This document shows, piece by piece, positions 25,235 through 34,845 of a stretch of DNA of 64,000 nucleotides (positions are counted from its first letter, which is position 1; each line of letters begins with the position of its first letter). A model generated the notes under the pieces. That model had not been told where the DNA came from and searched no databases. It saw nothing but the letters and a program-made list of their open reading frames with translations. The stretch spans positions 1,179,501 to 1,243,500 of the forward strand of contig NZ_FSQT01000002.1 of NCBI RefSeq assembly GCF_900143515.1. The letters are read 5' to 3'. Source of the stretch: Micromonospora cremea. GTDB taxonomy: Bacteria > Actinomycetota > Actinomycetes > Mycobacteriales > Micromonosporaceae. Made by a program: the position numbers and the translations under genes.

Positions 25235-26242
25235 CTACCGGGACGACTTCGGGTCGAGCGCGTCACGCAACGCGTCGCCGAAGAGGTTGAAGGCGAACAC
25301 CAGCGCGAAGATCGTGATGCCCGGGAAGAACACGTACGCCGGGTCGGTCTGGAGGAAGTCCAGACTGCGGTAGATCATCCGGCCGAAGCTCGGCGTCTCG
25401 TCGCTGAGGCCGACGCCGATGAACGACAGCGCGGCCTCGCTGGTGATGAACTGCGGCACCGCCAGGGAGAACGAGACCAGGATCGGCGCCCAGATGTTCG
25501 GCAGCAACTGCCGGAAGAGCATGTGCCCCAGCCCGGCGCCGCTGGCCTTGGCCGCTTCCACGAATTCCCGCTCGCGCAGCGCGATCACCTGCCCGCGGAC
25601 CAGCCTGGCCGTGCTGGTCCAGCCGAAGACGGCGAAGACGGCGATCAGCACGCCCACTCCGAAAGCAGACGACACCTGCCCCCGCTCGCCGTAGAAGCGC
25701 AGCGTCAGGGTGGGGGTGAGCGCCAGCGCGATGATCAGGAACGGCATGGCCAGGGTCAGGTCGGTGATCCAGTTGATGACCGCGTCGAGCCAGCCACCGA
25801 GGTAGCCGGCGAGAGCGCCGAGCACGACGCCGATCGTCGCGGTGATCACGGCCGCGGCGAACGCGATGAAGAGCGAGGTCCGCAGCCCGTAGATCAGCCG
25901 GATGAAGATGTCCCGGCCCAGCCCCGGCTCCAGGCCGAACCAGTGCTCCCCGTTGACGCCGCCGACGTAGCCCAGCGGCATGCCGAAGCCGTCTAGCAGG
26001 CTCTGGAACTGCTCACGTGGGCCGATCCCGTAGACCATCTCGATCAGCGGAGCAGCGAGCCCCAGCAGCATGAAGAAGATCAGCAGCACCCCGCTGACCA
26101 TGGCCGTCCGGTCGCGCCGCAGCCGGAGCCAGGCGAGCTGACCGGGCGAGCGACCGACGACACCCTTGGCCGCGGGCCCGCCCGCGTCCGCGCTGGACTC
26201 GATCTCGGCCAGCGCCACACCCTCCACCGGGGACAGGCTCAC
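25235..26242 (-). CDS. dppC: Oligopeptide ABC transporter permease (DppC/OppC type)
   Basis: A 335-residue permease with the OppC-type N-terminus ([20 protein letters not shown]) and six spans. The EAA loop is [25 protein letters not shown]; the end [25 protein letters not shown] is the family signature. The GTG start overlaps the dppF stop as GTGA. It forms the membrane channel with DppB. Confidence 0.9.
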   Translation of the reverse strand: MSLSPVEGVALAEIESSADAGGPAAKGVVGRSPGQLAWLRLRRDRTAMVSGVLLIFFMLLGLAAPLIEMVYGIGPREQFQSLLDGFGMPLGYVGGVNGEHWFGLEPGLGRDIFIRLIYGLRTSLFIAFAAAVITATIGVVLGALAGYLGGWLDAVINWITDLTLAMPFLIIALALTPTLTLRFYGERGQVSSAFGVGVLIAVFAVFGWTSTARLVRGQVIALREREFVEAAKASGAGLGHMLFRQLLPNIWAPILVSFSLAVPQFITSEAALSFIGVGLSDETPSFGRMIYRSLDFLQTDPAYVFFPGITIFALVFAFNLFGDALRDALDPKSSR

Positions 26243-27273
26243 GGCGACACCTCCTCGACGATCGCGTCGGCAGCATCCCCTTCGGGGCTCGTGCTGGCCG
26301 CCTCCACCTCAGGGAAGTGACACGCGGCGGCCTGGTTGCCGCCGTCGCGCGGCACCAGCGCCGGCTCCTGGGTGGCGCAGATGTCCTGCGCCTTCCAGCA
26401 CCGGGTGCGGAACCGGCAGCCCGACGGCGGGTCGAGCGGGGTGGGCACGTCTCCGGTCAACCGGATCCGGCCCCCCGGGCCGAGGCGGGTGACGTCCGGG
26501 ATCGCCGAGAGCAGCGCCCGGGTGTACGGGTGCTGCGGGCGCTCGTAGATGTCCGCCCGGTCACCGATCTCCACGATCCGTCCCAGGTACATCACCGCGA
26601 CCCGCTGACAGAAGTGCCGGACCACGGCCAGGTCGTGGGCGATGAACACGAACGCCAGGCCGAGGTCCCGTTGCAGATCCCGGAGCAGGTTGACCACCTG
26701 CGCCTGGATCGAGACGTCCAACGCGGAGACCGGCTCGTCGGCGACGATCAGCTTGGGCCGCAGGGCCAGCGCCCGGGCGATGCCGATGCGCTGGCGTTGG
26801 CCACCGGAGAACTCGTGCGGGTACCGGTTGTAGTGCTCCGGGTTCAGCCCGACCAGTTCCAGCAGCTCCTGCACCCGGGCCTTGATCCCGCCCGGCGGCT
26901 TGATCCCGTTGACCTGAAGGGGCATCGCCACGATGCGGCCCACGGTGTGCCGGGGGTTCAGGGAGGCGTACGGGTCCTGGAAGATGATCTGAAGGTCCTG
27001 GCGCAGCGGGCGCAGCTCGCGCCGGCCGGCGTGCGTGATGTCCCGCCCGGCGAACTCGATGCTGCCGGCGGTCGGCTCCAGCAGCCGCACCAGCATTCGA
27101 CCGGTGGTGGTCTTGCCGCAGCCGGACTCCCCCACCAGGCCGAGCGTCTCGCCCGGGCGCACGTCGAAGTCGAGCCCGTCCACCGCCTGCACCAGGCCGG
27201 TGGAGCGCAACCCCTGGCGTACCGGGAAATGCTTGGTCAGGCCGCGTACCCGCAGCAGTGGCTGATCGCTCAT
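26239..27273 (-). CDS. dppF: Oligopeptide ABC transporter ATP-binding protein (DppF/OppF type)
   Basis: A 344-residue ATPase: Walker [14 protein letters not shown]-loop [16 protein letters not shown], signature [17 protein letters not shown], Walker [13 protein letters not shown], and the H-loop FIAHDLAVV. The C-terminal oligo_HPY region ([19 protein letters not shown]) carries the Cys residues that bind a 4Fe-4S cluster in some members. The ATG overlaps the dppD stop (ATGA), and its own stop overlaps dppC. Confidence 0.92.
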   Translation of the reverse strand: MSDQPLLRVRGLTKHFPVRQGLRSTGLVQAVDGLDFDVRPGETLGLVGESGCGKTTTGRMLVRLLEPTAGSIEFAGRDITHAGRRELRPLRQDLQIIFQDPYASLNPRHTVGRIVAMPLQVNGIKPPGGIKARVQELLELVGLNPEHYNRYPHEFSGGQRQRIGIARALALRPKLIVADEPVSALDVSIQAQVVNLLRDLQRDLGLAFVFIAHDLAVVRHFCQRVAVMYLGRIVEIGDRADIYERPQHPYTRALLSAIPDVTRLGPGGRIRLTGDVPTPLDPPSGCRFRTRCWKAQDICATQEPALVPRDGGNQAAACHFPEVEAASTSPEGDAADAIVEEVSP

Positions 27274-28394
27274 CGGGCCACCCCCACGGATGCGATGTCC
27301 TCGGCGTAGAGCGTGGTGCGCTCCTCGGCGGTCAGGTGGCAGGCGACCAGGTGGCCGTCCGCGCCGGCTGAGCCGGTTACGCCCGCCGGGCGCAGCTCGG
27401 GCACCTCGGTGCGGGCCCGGTCGCCGGGGCGGTCCGCGTACCGGCAGCGCGGGTGGAAGGCGCAGCCGGGCGGCAGGTTGATCAGGCTGGGCGGGTTGCC
27501 CCGGATCGGCAGCAGGTCCGCGTCCGCGTCGCCGTGCAGCGACGGCACGCTGGAGAGCAACCCCCAGGTGTACGGGTGCTGCGGCGAGCGGAGCACCTGC
27601 TCGACACTGCCCCGCTCCACGGCTCGTCCGCCGTACATCACCAGCACCTCGTCGGCGACCTGGCCGACCACGCCGAGGTCGTGCGTGATCAGGATGATCG
27701 CGGAGTGGAACTCGGCCTGGAGGTCGGCGAGCAGGTCCAGGATCTGCGCCTGCACGGTGACGTCCAGCGCGGTGGTCGGCTCGTCGGCGATCAGCAGGGC
27801 CGGATCGTTGACCAGCGACATGGCGATCATCGCCCGCTGGCGCATGCCGCCGGAGAACTCGTGCGGATACTGGTCGAAGCGGCGCACCGGCTGCGGGATG
27901 CCGACCCGGTCCAGCATGTCCACCGCCCGCTGGCGGGCCTCTCGCCGGCCGGCCTCCGGGTGGTGCACCCGGTACGCCTCGGCGATCTGCCGGCCCACCG
28001 TGTAGTACGGGTGCAGCGCGGAGAGCGGGTCCTGGAAGATCATCGCCATGTCGCGGCCGCGCAGCCGGCGCACCTCCTCGTCTCCGAGGCCCACCAACTG
28101 CCGACCGCCGACGGAGATCTCGCCGGTGATGGTCGTCCGCTTGGGGTCGTGCAGGCCGAGGATGGCCAGCGAGGTGACGCTCTTGCCGGAGCCGGACTCG
28201 CCGACGATGCCGAGGGTGCGACCCCGCTCGACGGCGAACGACACTCCGTCGACCGCGCGCACCACGCCGTCCTCGGTGTCGAACCGGACCCGCAGGTCGG
28301 TCACCCGCAGGTAGGCGTCCTGGTCGGAACGCTGCACCGGCACGGTGGGACGGTCGTCCGGTTCCCCGGACGGCGCCGGATCCGAGCTGTCCAC
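27270..28394 (-). CDS. dppD: Oligopeptide ABC transporter ATP-binding protein (DppD/OppD type)
   Basis: A 374-residue ATPase, first gene of the operon. Walker [18 protein letters not shown]-loop [16 protein letters not shown], signature [16 protein letters not shown], Walker [14 protein letters not shown]-loop ITHDLGVV, and C-terminal oligo_HPY Cys cluster ([10 protein letters not shown]). The start is set at GTG 28394, seven bases after GAGGGAGG; the frame runs open to 28538 but that part lacks coding character. Unlike the classic A-B-C-D-F order, this operon runs D-F-C-B-A. Confidence 0.9.
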   Translation of the reverse strand: MDSSDPAPSGEPDDRPTVPVQRSDQDAYLRVTDLRVRFDTEDGVVRAVDGVSFAVERGRTLGIVGESGSGKSVTSLAILGLHDPKRTTITGEISVGGRQLVGLGDEEVRRLRGRDMAMIFQDPLSALHPYYTVGRQIAEAYRVHHPEAGRREARQRAVDMLDRVGIPQPVRRFDQYPHEFSGGMRQRAMIAMSLVNDPALLIADEPTTALDVTVQAQILDLLADLQAEFHSAIILITHDLGVVGQVADEVLVMYGGRAVERGSVEQVLRSPQHPYTWGLLSSVPSLHGDADADLLPIRGNPPSLINLPPGCAFHPRCRYADRPGDRARTEVPELRPAGVTGSAGADGHLVACHLTAEERTTLYAEDIASVGVAR

Positions 28395-28599
28395 GGCCGC
28401 CTCCCTCAGTGACGAAGAGAACTTACAGGAAAGTCCCGAGGGTGAAAATAAGCTACAAAGTCGGCACCTGTCAGCGGGCCCGAGCGTAACGAGTCGGCAT
28501 CGGCCTTGAACACCCCTCACCTCGCCATTCATGGCCATTCATGCCGCGCTCACACGCCACGTGCGACGTCGGTGGCGCGACCTCAGCTGCAATGGGCAG
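28395..28599. promoter_or_regulatory. Control region between the dpp operon and the Uma2 relic
   Basis: 205 bases. The part next to dppD is AT-richer (about 28425-28465). On the minus strand TGACAG and TTATTT are spaced 16 bases apart and could be -35/-10 elements, a weak match. Nothing coding is convincing. Confidence 0.3.
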
Positions 28600-28956
28600 G
28601 TGGTACCTGCCGAGATTCTTGGCCACCGACTGCCCTGGACCGAGTCGGATCACCTCGCCCTCGATGTCACGGCGTGCCGGATCGAACTCCTCGACGGCGG
28701 ACTACTCGTCGGCCCTCCGCCGACAGTCCGGCACCAGGCGATCGTCGGCCCCCTGGCAACGGCGTTGGAGCCCGGGTGCGTAGCGGCAGATCGCACCCTG
28801 CTCCCGGTGATCAACCTACGGCTCGACGCCACGCGGATCCTCTACCGCCGGCAGGGTAGCCATTACACCGAGCAGTCCGAGACCAGGCCAGGTGATGTAC
28901 TCGCGCTCACTGAGCCGGTGCGGGCCACCATCCGGCCGGAGGATCTGCTCGCCTGA
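28600..28956 (+). pseudogene. Internally deleted Uma2-family (DUF820) protein
   Basis: 118 codons from GTG 28600. The N-terminal half fits Uma2 proteins: LPWTESDHLALDV, RIELLDGGLLVGPPPTVRHQAIV, then LLPVINLRLDATRIL. The C-terminal part VLALTEPVRATIRPEDLL fits the Uma2 end. The middle that should carry the PD-(D/E)XK catalytic strands (a PDLVVV-like segment and its following E-x-K, about 60-70 residues) is missing, with the frame kept. Full Uma2 proteins are near 190 residues. Most likely a decayed gene; a still-expressed core-less protein cannot be ruled out. Confidence 0.6.
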
Positions 28957-28976
28957 CGGGCGTCGGCCGGCTGGCC

Positions 28977-28982
28977 TAGGGT
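28977..28982 (+). promoter_or_regulatory. Leaderless -10 hexamer (TAGGGT) of tldD
   Basis: TAGGGT, seven bases before ATG 28990. No ribosome-binding site precedes the ATG. Confidence 0.6.
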
Positions 28983-28989
28983 CGGTCGC

Positions 28990-30426
28990 ATGACCGAGTT
29001 CGACGCGGCCGCCGCCGCTGTGCAGGCCGCCCTCGACGCGGGCGCCCGGTACGCCGACGCGCGCGTGATGCACCGCCGCTACGAGTCGATGACCGCGCGC
29101 AACGGTGACGTGGAGGAGCTGACCCAGGACGAGAGCATCGGGATCGGCGTCCGGGCGCTGGTCGGGGCGAGCTGGGGCTTCCACGCCGTACCCGATCTCT
29201 CCGACGCGGCCGCCCGCGACGCCGGCCGGCGCGCGGCCCGGATCGCCACGGCGAGCGCGCGGGTTCCCGGCCCGCCGGTCGACCTGGTGCCGGTCGAGGC
29301 GGTCACCGCGAGCTGGGCCTCGGGCTGCCAGATCGATCCGCTCGGGGTGCCCCTGTCGGACAAGGGCGACCTGCTGGTCGGCGCGACCCGCACGATGGCC
29401 GAGCACGGCGCCGACCTGGCCGAGGGGCTCTACCAGATCTGGGACACCGCCAAGTGGTTCGTGTCCAGCGAGGGCCACCGGATCGACCAGCGGATCCGCG
29501 AGTGTGGTGGCGGCATCTCGGCCACCTCGATCGGTGACGGCGAGACGCAGCGCCGCTCCTGGCCCAGCTACCGGGGGCAGTACGGCACCACCGGTTGGGA
29601 GCTGGTCGAGTCGCTGGACCTGGCCGCCCACGCCGCGCAGATCGCCGAGGAGTCCCGGGCGCTGCTCACCGCGCCGCCCTGCCCCGCCGGCGAGACGGAT
29701 CTGATCCTCGGCGGCGAGCAGTTGGCCCTGCAGATCCACGAGTCGGTCGGGCACGCCATCGAGCTGGACCGGATCCTCGGCTGGGAGGCCGCGTTCGCCG
29801 GCACGTCCTGGCTGGACCTGGCCCAGCTCGGCTCGCTGCGCTACGGCTCCGAGCTGATGAACGTCACCATCGACCCGACCATCCCGGGCGCGCTGGGCAG
29901 TTTCGGCTTCGACGACGAGGGCTCCCCGGCGGTCAAGCGGGACGCGGTCCGCGACGGGCGGTGGGTGGGCGTGCTCGCCGGCCGGGATTCGGCCGCCATG
30001 GCCAGCCTCGACTACGGCGGCAGCGTACGCGCCGACGGGTGGGCCCGGCTGCCGATGGTGCGGATGACCAACGTGGGCCTGGAACCCGGCCCACACACGC
30101 TGGACGAGATCATCGCGGCCACCGACGACGGGGTGCTGATGGACCTCAACCGATCCTGGTCGATCGACGACAAGCGCCTCAACTTCCAGTTCGGCTGCGA
30201 GATCGGCTGGGAGATCAAGAAGGGTCGGCGGGGGCGGATGCTGCGCAACCCCACCTACACCGGTATCGGCCCGCTCTTCTGGCGCTCGATGGACATGCTC
30301 TCCGGCGAGACGGTGCCGTGGGGGACGCCCAACTGCGGCAAGGGCCAACCCGGCCAGACCGGGCACACCGGCCATCCGGCAGCGCCGGCGCGCTTCCGTA
30401 ACGTCCGGGTGGGGGTGTCGGCATGA
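28990..30426 (+). CDS. tldD: TldD-type metallopeptidase subunit
   Basis: A 478-residue TldD/PmbA-family protein. TldD forms a heterodimer with TldE that degrades unfolded peptides in a cavity and trims leader peptides in some RiPP systems. The zinc motif HESVGH (HExxxH) is near residue 251, in LALQIHESVGHAIELDRILG; the third ligand is expected in the C-terminal domain. The N-terminal half carries RNGDVEELTQDESIGIGVRA, a typical strand pattern. Stop overlaps the next gene by ATGA. No RiPP precursor gene is visible nearby, so a general proteolytic role is likelier. Confidence 0.9.
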   Translation: MTEFDAAAAAVQAALDAGARYADARVMHRRYESMTARNGDVEELTQDESIGIGVRALVGASWGFHAVPDLSDAAARDAGRRAARIATASARVPGPPVDLVPVEAVTASWASGCQIDPLGVPLSDKGDLLVGATRTMAEHGADLAEGLYQIWDTAKWFVSSEGHRIDQRIRECGGGISATSIGDGETQRRSWPSYRGQYGTTGWELVESLDLAAHAAQIAEESRALLTAPPCPAGETDLILGGEQLALQIHESVGHAIELDRILGWEAAFAGTSWLDLAQLGSLRYGSELMNVTIDPTIPGALGSFGFDDEGSPAVKRDAVRDGRWVGVLAGRDSAAMASLDYGGSVRADGWARLPMVRMTNVGLEPGPHTLDEIIAATDDGVLMDLNRSWSIDDKRLNFQFGCEIGWEIKKGRRGRMLRNPTYTGIGPLFWRSMDMLSGETVPWGTPNCGKGQPGQTGHTGHPAAPARFRNVRVGVSA

Positions 30427-31835
30427 GGCCGGGTGACCCCACGGAGCTGGAGCTGGCCGGGCAGGTCATCGAGCTGGTCCGGCGCCTCGGCGGCCCGGCC
30501 GCGCAGGCCGAGGCGGTGGTGACCCGCGCCGACCTGGCGCTGACCCGGTTCGCCAACTCGGCCATCCACCAGAACGTCGCCGAGTCGACCGTCGGAATCC
30601 GGCTGCGGGTGCACGTCGACGGGCGGACCGCCGCTGGCAGCGGCAGCGTCGTCACCGCCGACGGGTTGCGCACGCTGGTCGAGCGCACCCTGGCCGCGGC
30701 ACGGCTCTGCCCGCCCGACCCGGGCTGGCCGGGGCTGGCCCCGCCCACGCCCGCGCCGCTCGCCCCGCCCGTGGACGAGGCCACGGCGCACGCCGAGCCG
30801 GATCAGCGGGCCGACCGGGTGCGGGCGTTCGTGGCCGCCGCCGGGGGTCTCAGCACGGCGGGCTACTGCCGCACCGCGCACCGTTCGTCGGCGTTCGCCA
30901 ACTCGGCCGGGCACACCGCGCACGGCCGCTTCGTGGAGGCGGCGATGGACGGCATCGCCCGCCAGGGCGGCGCGGACGGGGTGGCCCGGCGCTGCGCCGA
31001 TCGGCTGTCCGACATCGACGGTGCCGAGCTGGGCGGGCACGCCGCGGCGAAGGCCCAGGCCGCGGCCGACCCGATCGAGCTGCCGCCGGGGCGCTACGAG
31101 GTGGTGTTCGAGCCGGCCGCCGTGGCGGACCTGCTGCAAAACCTGTCCTGGTACGGCTTCAACGGCAAGCGGTACGCCGAGCGGCAGTCCTTCGCCGAGC
31201 CGGGGGCGGACCAGTTCGACCGGGCGGTGACCCTGGTGGACGACCCGCTGGGCGCGTCGGGGCTGCCGTTCGACGCCGAGGGCACCGGCCGGCGGGCGCT
31301 GACCCTGGTCGAGGCGGGCACCACCCGCGCGGTGGCGCACGACCGGCGCACCGCCGCCGAGGCGGGCGCGGAGTCCACCGGGCACGCGGTCGCGGGCGGG
31401 GCCACCTGGGGGCCGATGGCCCGCAACCTGCGCCTGTCCGGCGCGGCGGCCGGCCCCGCCAGCGCGGTGGGCCGGAGCACCACCGGCACGGCGGCCGGCG
31501 CCGTGGTCGACTCGGACACCGCCGCGCTGATCGCCGGCGTACGCCGAGGGCTGCTGGTCACCGACCTCTGGTACACCCGCGTGCTCGACCCGAAGAGTCT
31601 CGTCGTCACCGGGTTGACCCGCAACGGCGTCTGGCTGGTCGAGGACGGCACGGTCGTGCGGGCGGTCCGCGATCTGCGGTTCACCGAGTCGTACCCGCGA
31701 GCGCTCGGGCCGGGCGCGGTGCTCGGGCTGGGCGCGCGGCCGGTACGCCAACCGGACCGGGTGGACGGTGCCTGGTGGGCGGCGCCGCCGGTGCGACTGG
31801 CCTCCTGGCACTTCACCGGGGGTGCCTCCGGCTGA
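30423..31835 (+). CDS. tldE: TldE/PmbA-type metallopeptidase partner
   Basis: A 470-residue TldD/PmbA-family protein without an HExxxH motif, as expected for the non-catalytic TldE subunit that completes the heterodimer. Visible: VVTRADLALTRFANSAIHQNVAE near the N-terminus, YEVVFEPAAVADLLQNLSWYGF in the middle, and LLVTDLWYTRVLDPKSLVVTGLTRNG, typical of PmbA C-termini. Its ATG overlaps the tldD stop (ATGA). Confidence 0.88.
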   Translation: MRPGDPTELELAGQVIELVRRLGGPAAQAEAVVTRADLALTRFANSAIHQNVAESTVGIRLRVHVDGRTAAGSGSVVTADGLRTLVERTLAAARLCPPDPGWPGLAPPTPAPLAPPVDEATAHAEPDQRADRVRAFVAAAGGLSTAGYCRTAHRSSAFANSAGHTAHGRFVEAAMDGIARQGGADGVARRCADRLSDIDGAELGGHAAAKAQAAADPIELPPGRYEVVFEPAAVADLLQNLSWYGFNGKRYAERQSFAEPGADQFDRAVTLVDDPLGASGLPFDAEGTGRRALTLVEAGTTRAVAHDRRTAAEAGAESTGHAVAGGATWGPMARNLRLSGAAAGPASAVGRSTTGTAAGAVVDSDTAALIAGVRRGLLVTDLWYTRVLDPKSLVVTGLTRNGVWLVEDGTVVRAVRDLRFTESYPRALGPGAVLGLGARPVRQPDRVDGAWWAAPPVRLASWHFTGGASG

Positions 31836-32098
31836 GCGTGCCCGGGGGTAGTGACTTTCTCAACAACCGCGCCATCGATCGCCGTACCAGGGCTTTTCCG
31901 CAGGTCAGACACACGGGACGGTCCCTTGCGCGGACGGCTCGTAGAGATCGGCGTAACGTGTGTCACTTAGCTGCGCCGGTCGATCCGGCGGGGTTGTTGG
32001 TGTGCGCATGACGTGGCAGCGGGTGCGGGTTCGCCGGTCCGCGTGCCGACCGGAGAAGATCAGCCCGCCCGTACGGGCCCGTCGAGGAGACGACTCGA
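31836..32098 (+). promoter_or_regulatory. 263-base control region of the sdh operon
   Basis: No convincing gene. An 8-base inverted repeat, GACACACG (31908-31915) and CGTGTGTC (31957-31964), brackets 41 bases and could be a regulator site or chance. GAGGAGACG ahead of ATG 32099 is the sdhC ribosome-binding site. No Rex-like TTGTGA/TCACAA dyad is seen. Confidence 0.35.
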
Positions 32099-32905
32099 AT
32101 GACATCAACGGCAACGAGGCCGCGGGGAGCGCGGGCGCGCGCCGCCATCGCGGCGAAGACGTTGCGTACCGACCGCTGGTGGTTCGCCCCGCTGATCACC
32201 GTGATCGGGCTCAGCGCCTGGATCGCGTACGCGACGGTCCGGGTGTTCATGCACAAGTGGTACTGGGTCGACGAGTTTCACTACCTGACCCCGTTCTACT
32301 CGCCCTGCGTCACCGAGCGGTGTGTGGAGGGGGCCTCGCACTTCGGCCGGTTCCTGCCGGGCTGGTGGATCATCCCGGACGCCGCGCTGACCCTGCCGTT
32401 CCTGCTCCTGTTCCGGCTCACCTGCTACTACTACCGCAAGGCGTACTACCGGTCGTTCTGGCTGTCCCCGCCGGCCTGCGCCGTGCCGGACGGTCACGCC
32501 GAGTACGGCGGTGAGACCCGCTTCCCGCTGCTCGGCCAGAACCTGCACCGCTACTTCTTCTACGCCGCCGCGATCATCTCGCTGATCAACACCTGGGACG
32601 CGATCCTCGCCTTCCACTCGCCGAAGGGCTTCGGCTTCGGGCTGGGCAACATCGTCCTGCTGGTCAACGTGGTGATGCTCTGGGCGTACACCATCTCCTG
32701 CCACTCCTGCCGGCACATCATCGGCGGGCGACTCAAGCATTTCTCCAAGCATCCGGTGCGCTACCAGGCCTGGACCTTCATCTCGGCGTTGAACGTCCGG
32801 CACATGCAGCTCGCCTGGATCACCCTCGGCACGCTCGCGCTGACGGACTTCTACATCATGGCGATCGCCGCGGACTGGTTCCCCGACCTGCGGTTCATCA
32901 ACTAA
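32099..32905 (+). CDS. sdhC: Succinate dehydrogenase/fumarate reductase membrane anchor (Sdh1-type cytochrome b subunit)
   Basis: A 268-residue membrane anchor with five or more hydrophobic spans. It resembles the anchor of the mycobacterial Rv0247c-Rv0249c complex rather than the short four-gene sdhC/sdhD type. Candidate haem or quinone-site His residues lie in HSCRHIIGGRLKHF and ALNVRHMQLAW. A single anchor gene precedes sdhA and sdhB with no separate sdhD, as in that enzyme class. The ATG at 32099 has a GAGGAG ribosome-binding site. It holds the catalytic subunits to the membrane and passes electrons to menaquinone. Confidence 0.85.
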   Translation: MTSTATRPRGARARAAIAAKTLRTDRWWFAPLITVIGLSAWIAYATVRVFMHKWYWVDEFHYLTPFYSPCVTERCVEGASHFGRFLPGWWIIPDAALTLPFLLLFRLTCYYYRKAYYRSFWLSPPACAVPDGHAEYGGETRFPLLGQNLHRYFFYAAAIISLINTWDAILAFHSPKGFGFGLGNIVLLVNVVMLWAYTISCHSCRHIIGGRLKHFSKHPVRYQAWTFISALNVRHMQLAWITLGTLALTDFYIMAIAADWFPDLRFIN

Positions 32906-32916
32906 AGGGCCCCGAC

Positions 32917-34845
32917 ATGACCACTACCACGCGAATCGAACGACACCACTACGACGTCGTCGTGATCGGGGCCGGCGGCGCCGGCCTGCGCGCGGCGATC
33001 GAGGCCCGGCTCGCCGGCAAGAAGACCGCGATCATCTCCAAGTCGCTCTTCGGCAAGGCGCACACGGTGATGGCCGAGGGCGGCGCCGCCGCCGCGATGG
33101 GCAACGTGAACAGCCGGGACAGCTGGCAGGTGCACTTCCGCGACACCATGCGCGGCGGCAAGTTCCTCAACAACTTCCGAATGGCCGAGCTGCACGCGAA
33201 GGAGTCGCCGCAGCGGATCTGGGAGCTGGAGACGTACGGTGCGCTCTTCGACCGCACCAAGGACGGCAAGATCTCCCAGCGCAACTTCGGCGGCCACGAG
33301 TACCCCCGCTTGGCGCACGTCGGCGACCGGACCGGCCTGGAGCTGATCCGCACCCTCCAGCAGAAGATCGTCTCGCTCCAGCAGGAGGACCACCGGGAGT
33401 TCGGCTCGTACGACGCCCGGATCAAGGTGTTCTCCGAGACCACCATCACCGAGCTGCTGCTCGACGGCGACCGGATCGCCGGCGCGTTCGGCTACTACCG
33501 GGAGTCCGGGGAGTTCGTCCTGTTCGAGGCGCCGGCCGTGGTGCTGGCGACCGGCGGCGTCGGGCGCTCCTACAAGGTCACCTCGAACTCGTGGGAGTAC
33601 ACCGGGGACGGACACGCGCTGGCACTGCGCGCCGGGGGGACTCTGATCAACATGGAGTTCCTCCAGTTCCACCCGACCGGCATGGTCTGGCCGCCCTCGG
33701 TGAAGGGCATCCTGGTCACCGAATCGGTACGCGGCGACGGCGGCGTGTTGAAGAACTCCGACGGCAAGCGGTTCATGTTCGACTACGTCCCCGACGTCTT
33801 CCGCAAGCAGTACGCGGAGACCGAGGAGGAGGCGGACCGCTGGTACACCGACCCGGACAACAACCGGCGCCCGCCGGAGCTGCTGCCCCGCGACGAGGTG
33901 GCCCGCGCGATCAACAGCGAGGTCAAGGCCGGTCGGGGGTCCCCCGCCGGCGGCGTCTTCCTGGACATCGCCAGCCGGCGCTCGGCCGACGAGATCCGCC
34001 GGCGGCTGCCCTCGATGTACCACCAGTTCAAGGAACTGGCCGACGTCGACATCACCGCCGAGCCGATGGAGGTCGGGCCGACCTGCCACTACGTGATGGG
34101 CGGCGTCGAGGTGGACCCGGACTCCGGTGCCGCCTTCGGCCACGTACGCGGGCTCTTCGCCGCCGGTGAGGTCTCCGGCGGTATGCACGGCTCCAACCGG
34201 CTGGGCGGCAACTCCCTGTCCGACCTGCTGGTCTTCGGCAAGCGGGCGGGTGGGCACGCGGCCAGCTACGCCGACGGGCTGGCTGGCCGGCCGAAGGTGG
34301 CCGTGGACGCGGTCGAGGCCGCGGTGGAGACGGCGCTGGCCCCGCTGCAGCGGGACACCGGCGAGAGCCCGTACACCCTGCAGCAGGACCTCCAGGCGGT
34401 GATGGGGGATCTGGTCGGGATCATCCGGCGGGAGGGCGAGCTGGCCGATGCTCTGGGCCGGCTGGCGGAGCTGCGCGAGCGGGTGGCCAAGGTGAGCGCG
34501 GCCGGCGGCCGGCGCTACAACCCCGGCTGGCACCTGGCACTGGACCTGCGCAACATGCTGGTGGTCTCGGAGTGCACCGCGAAGGCGGCGCTGGAGCGGC
34601 AGGAGTCGCGCGGCGGGCACACCCGCGAGGACTACCCGGCGATGGAGCCGAAGTGGCGGCAGGTGAACCTGGTCTGCGCGCTGAACGGCGACACCGTGCA
34701 GCTGACCCGCAAGCCGCTGCCGAAGATGCGGCCGGAGCTGATCAGCCTCTTCGACCGGGCGGAGCTGGCCAAGTACCTCACCGACGAGGAGCTCGCCGAT
34801 TTCGACGCCCTCGTCGCCGACGCTGGAGAGGCGGACAACCGATGA
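32917..34845 (+). CDS. sdhA: Succinate dehydrogenase/fumarate reductase flavoprotein subunit
   Basis: A 642-residue catalytic flavoprotein. FAD-binding motif VVIGAGGAGLRAAIEARLAG at about residue 11; KAHTVMAEGGAAAAMG holds the His expected to bind FAD covalently (near 49). The active-site region HPTGMVWPPSVKG and the end-game Arg/His motif GSNRLGGNSLSDLLVFG follow in the expected order. It oxidises succinate to fumarate, linking the TCA cycle to the respiratory chain. It begins 11 bases after sdhC, and its stop overlaps sdhB (ATGA). Confidence 0.95.
   Translation: MTTTTRIERHHYDVVVIGAGGAGLRAAIEARLAGKKTAIISKSLFGKAHTVMAEGGAAAAMGNVNSRDSWQVHFRDTMRGGKFLNNFRMAELHAKESPQRIWELETYGALFDRTKDGKISQRNFGGHEYPRLAHVGDRTGLELIRTLQQKIVSLQQEDHREFGSYDARIKVFSETTITELLLDGDRIAGAFGYYRESGEFVLFEAPAVVLATGGVGRSYKVTSNSWEYTGDGHALALRAGGTLINMEFLQFHPTGMVWPPSVKGILVTESVRGDGGVLKNSDGKRFMFDYVPDVFRKQYAETEEEADRWYTDPDNNRRPPELLPRDEVARAINSEVKAGRGSPAGGVFLDIASRRSADEIRRRLPSMYHQFKELADVDITAEPMEVGPTCHYVMGGVEVDPDSGAAFGHVRGLFAAGEVSGGMHGSNRLGGNSLSDLLVFGKRAGGHAASYADGLAGRPKVAVDAVEAAVETALAPLQRDTGESPYTLQQDLQAVMGDLVGIIRREGELADALGRLAELRERVAKVSAAGGRRYNPGWHLALDLRNMLVVSECTAKAALERQESRGGHTREDYPAMEPKWRQVNLVCALNGDTVQLTRKPLPKMRPELISLFDRAELAKYLTDEELADFDALVADAGEADNR

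Noticed and set aside
27270..28538. Longer N-terminus for dppD (start near 28538)
   Set aside because: The extra ~48 codons show no family match and lie upstream of a good ribosome-binding site for GTG 28394.
28990..31835. TldD/TldE as part of a RiPP (microcin-like) system
   Set aside because: No precursor peptide, modification enzyme or dedicated exporter lies next to the pair; a housekeeping role is more likely.
31908..31964. GACACACG/CGTGTGTC as a definite sdh operator
   Set aside because: An 8-base dyad with a 41-base spacer is too likely by chance and matches no known regulator site I can name.
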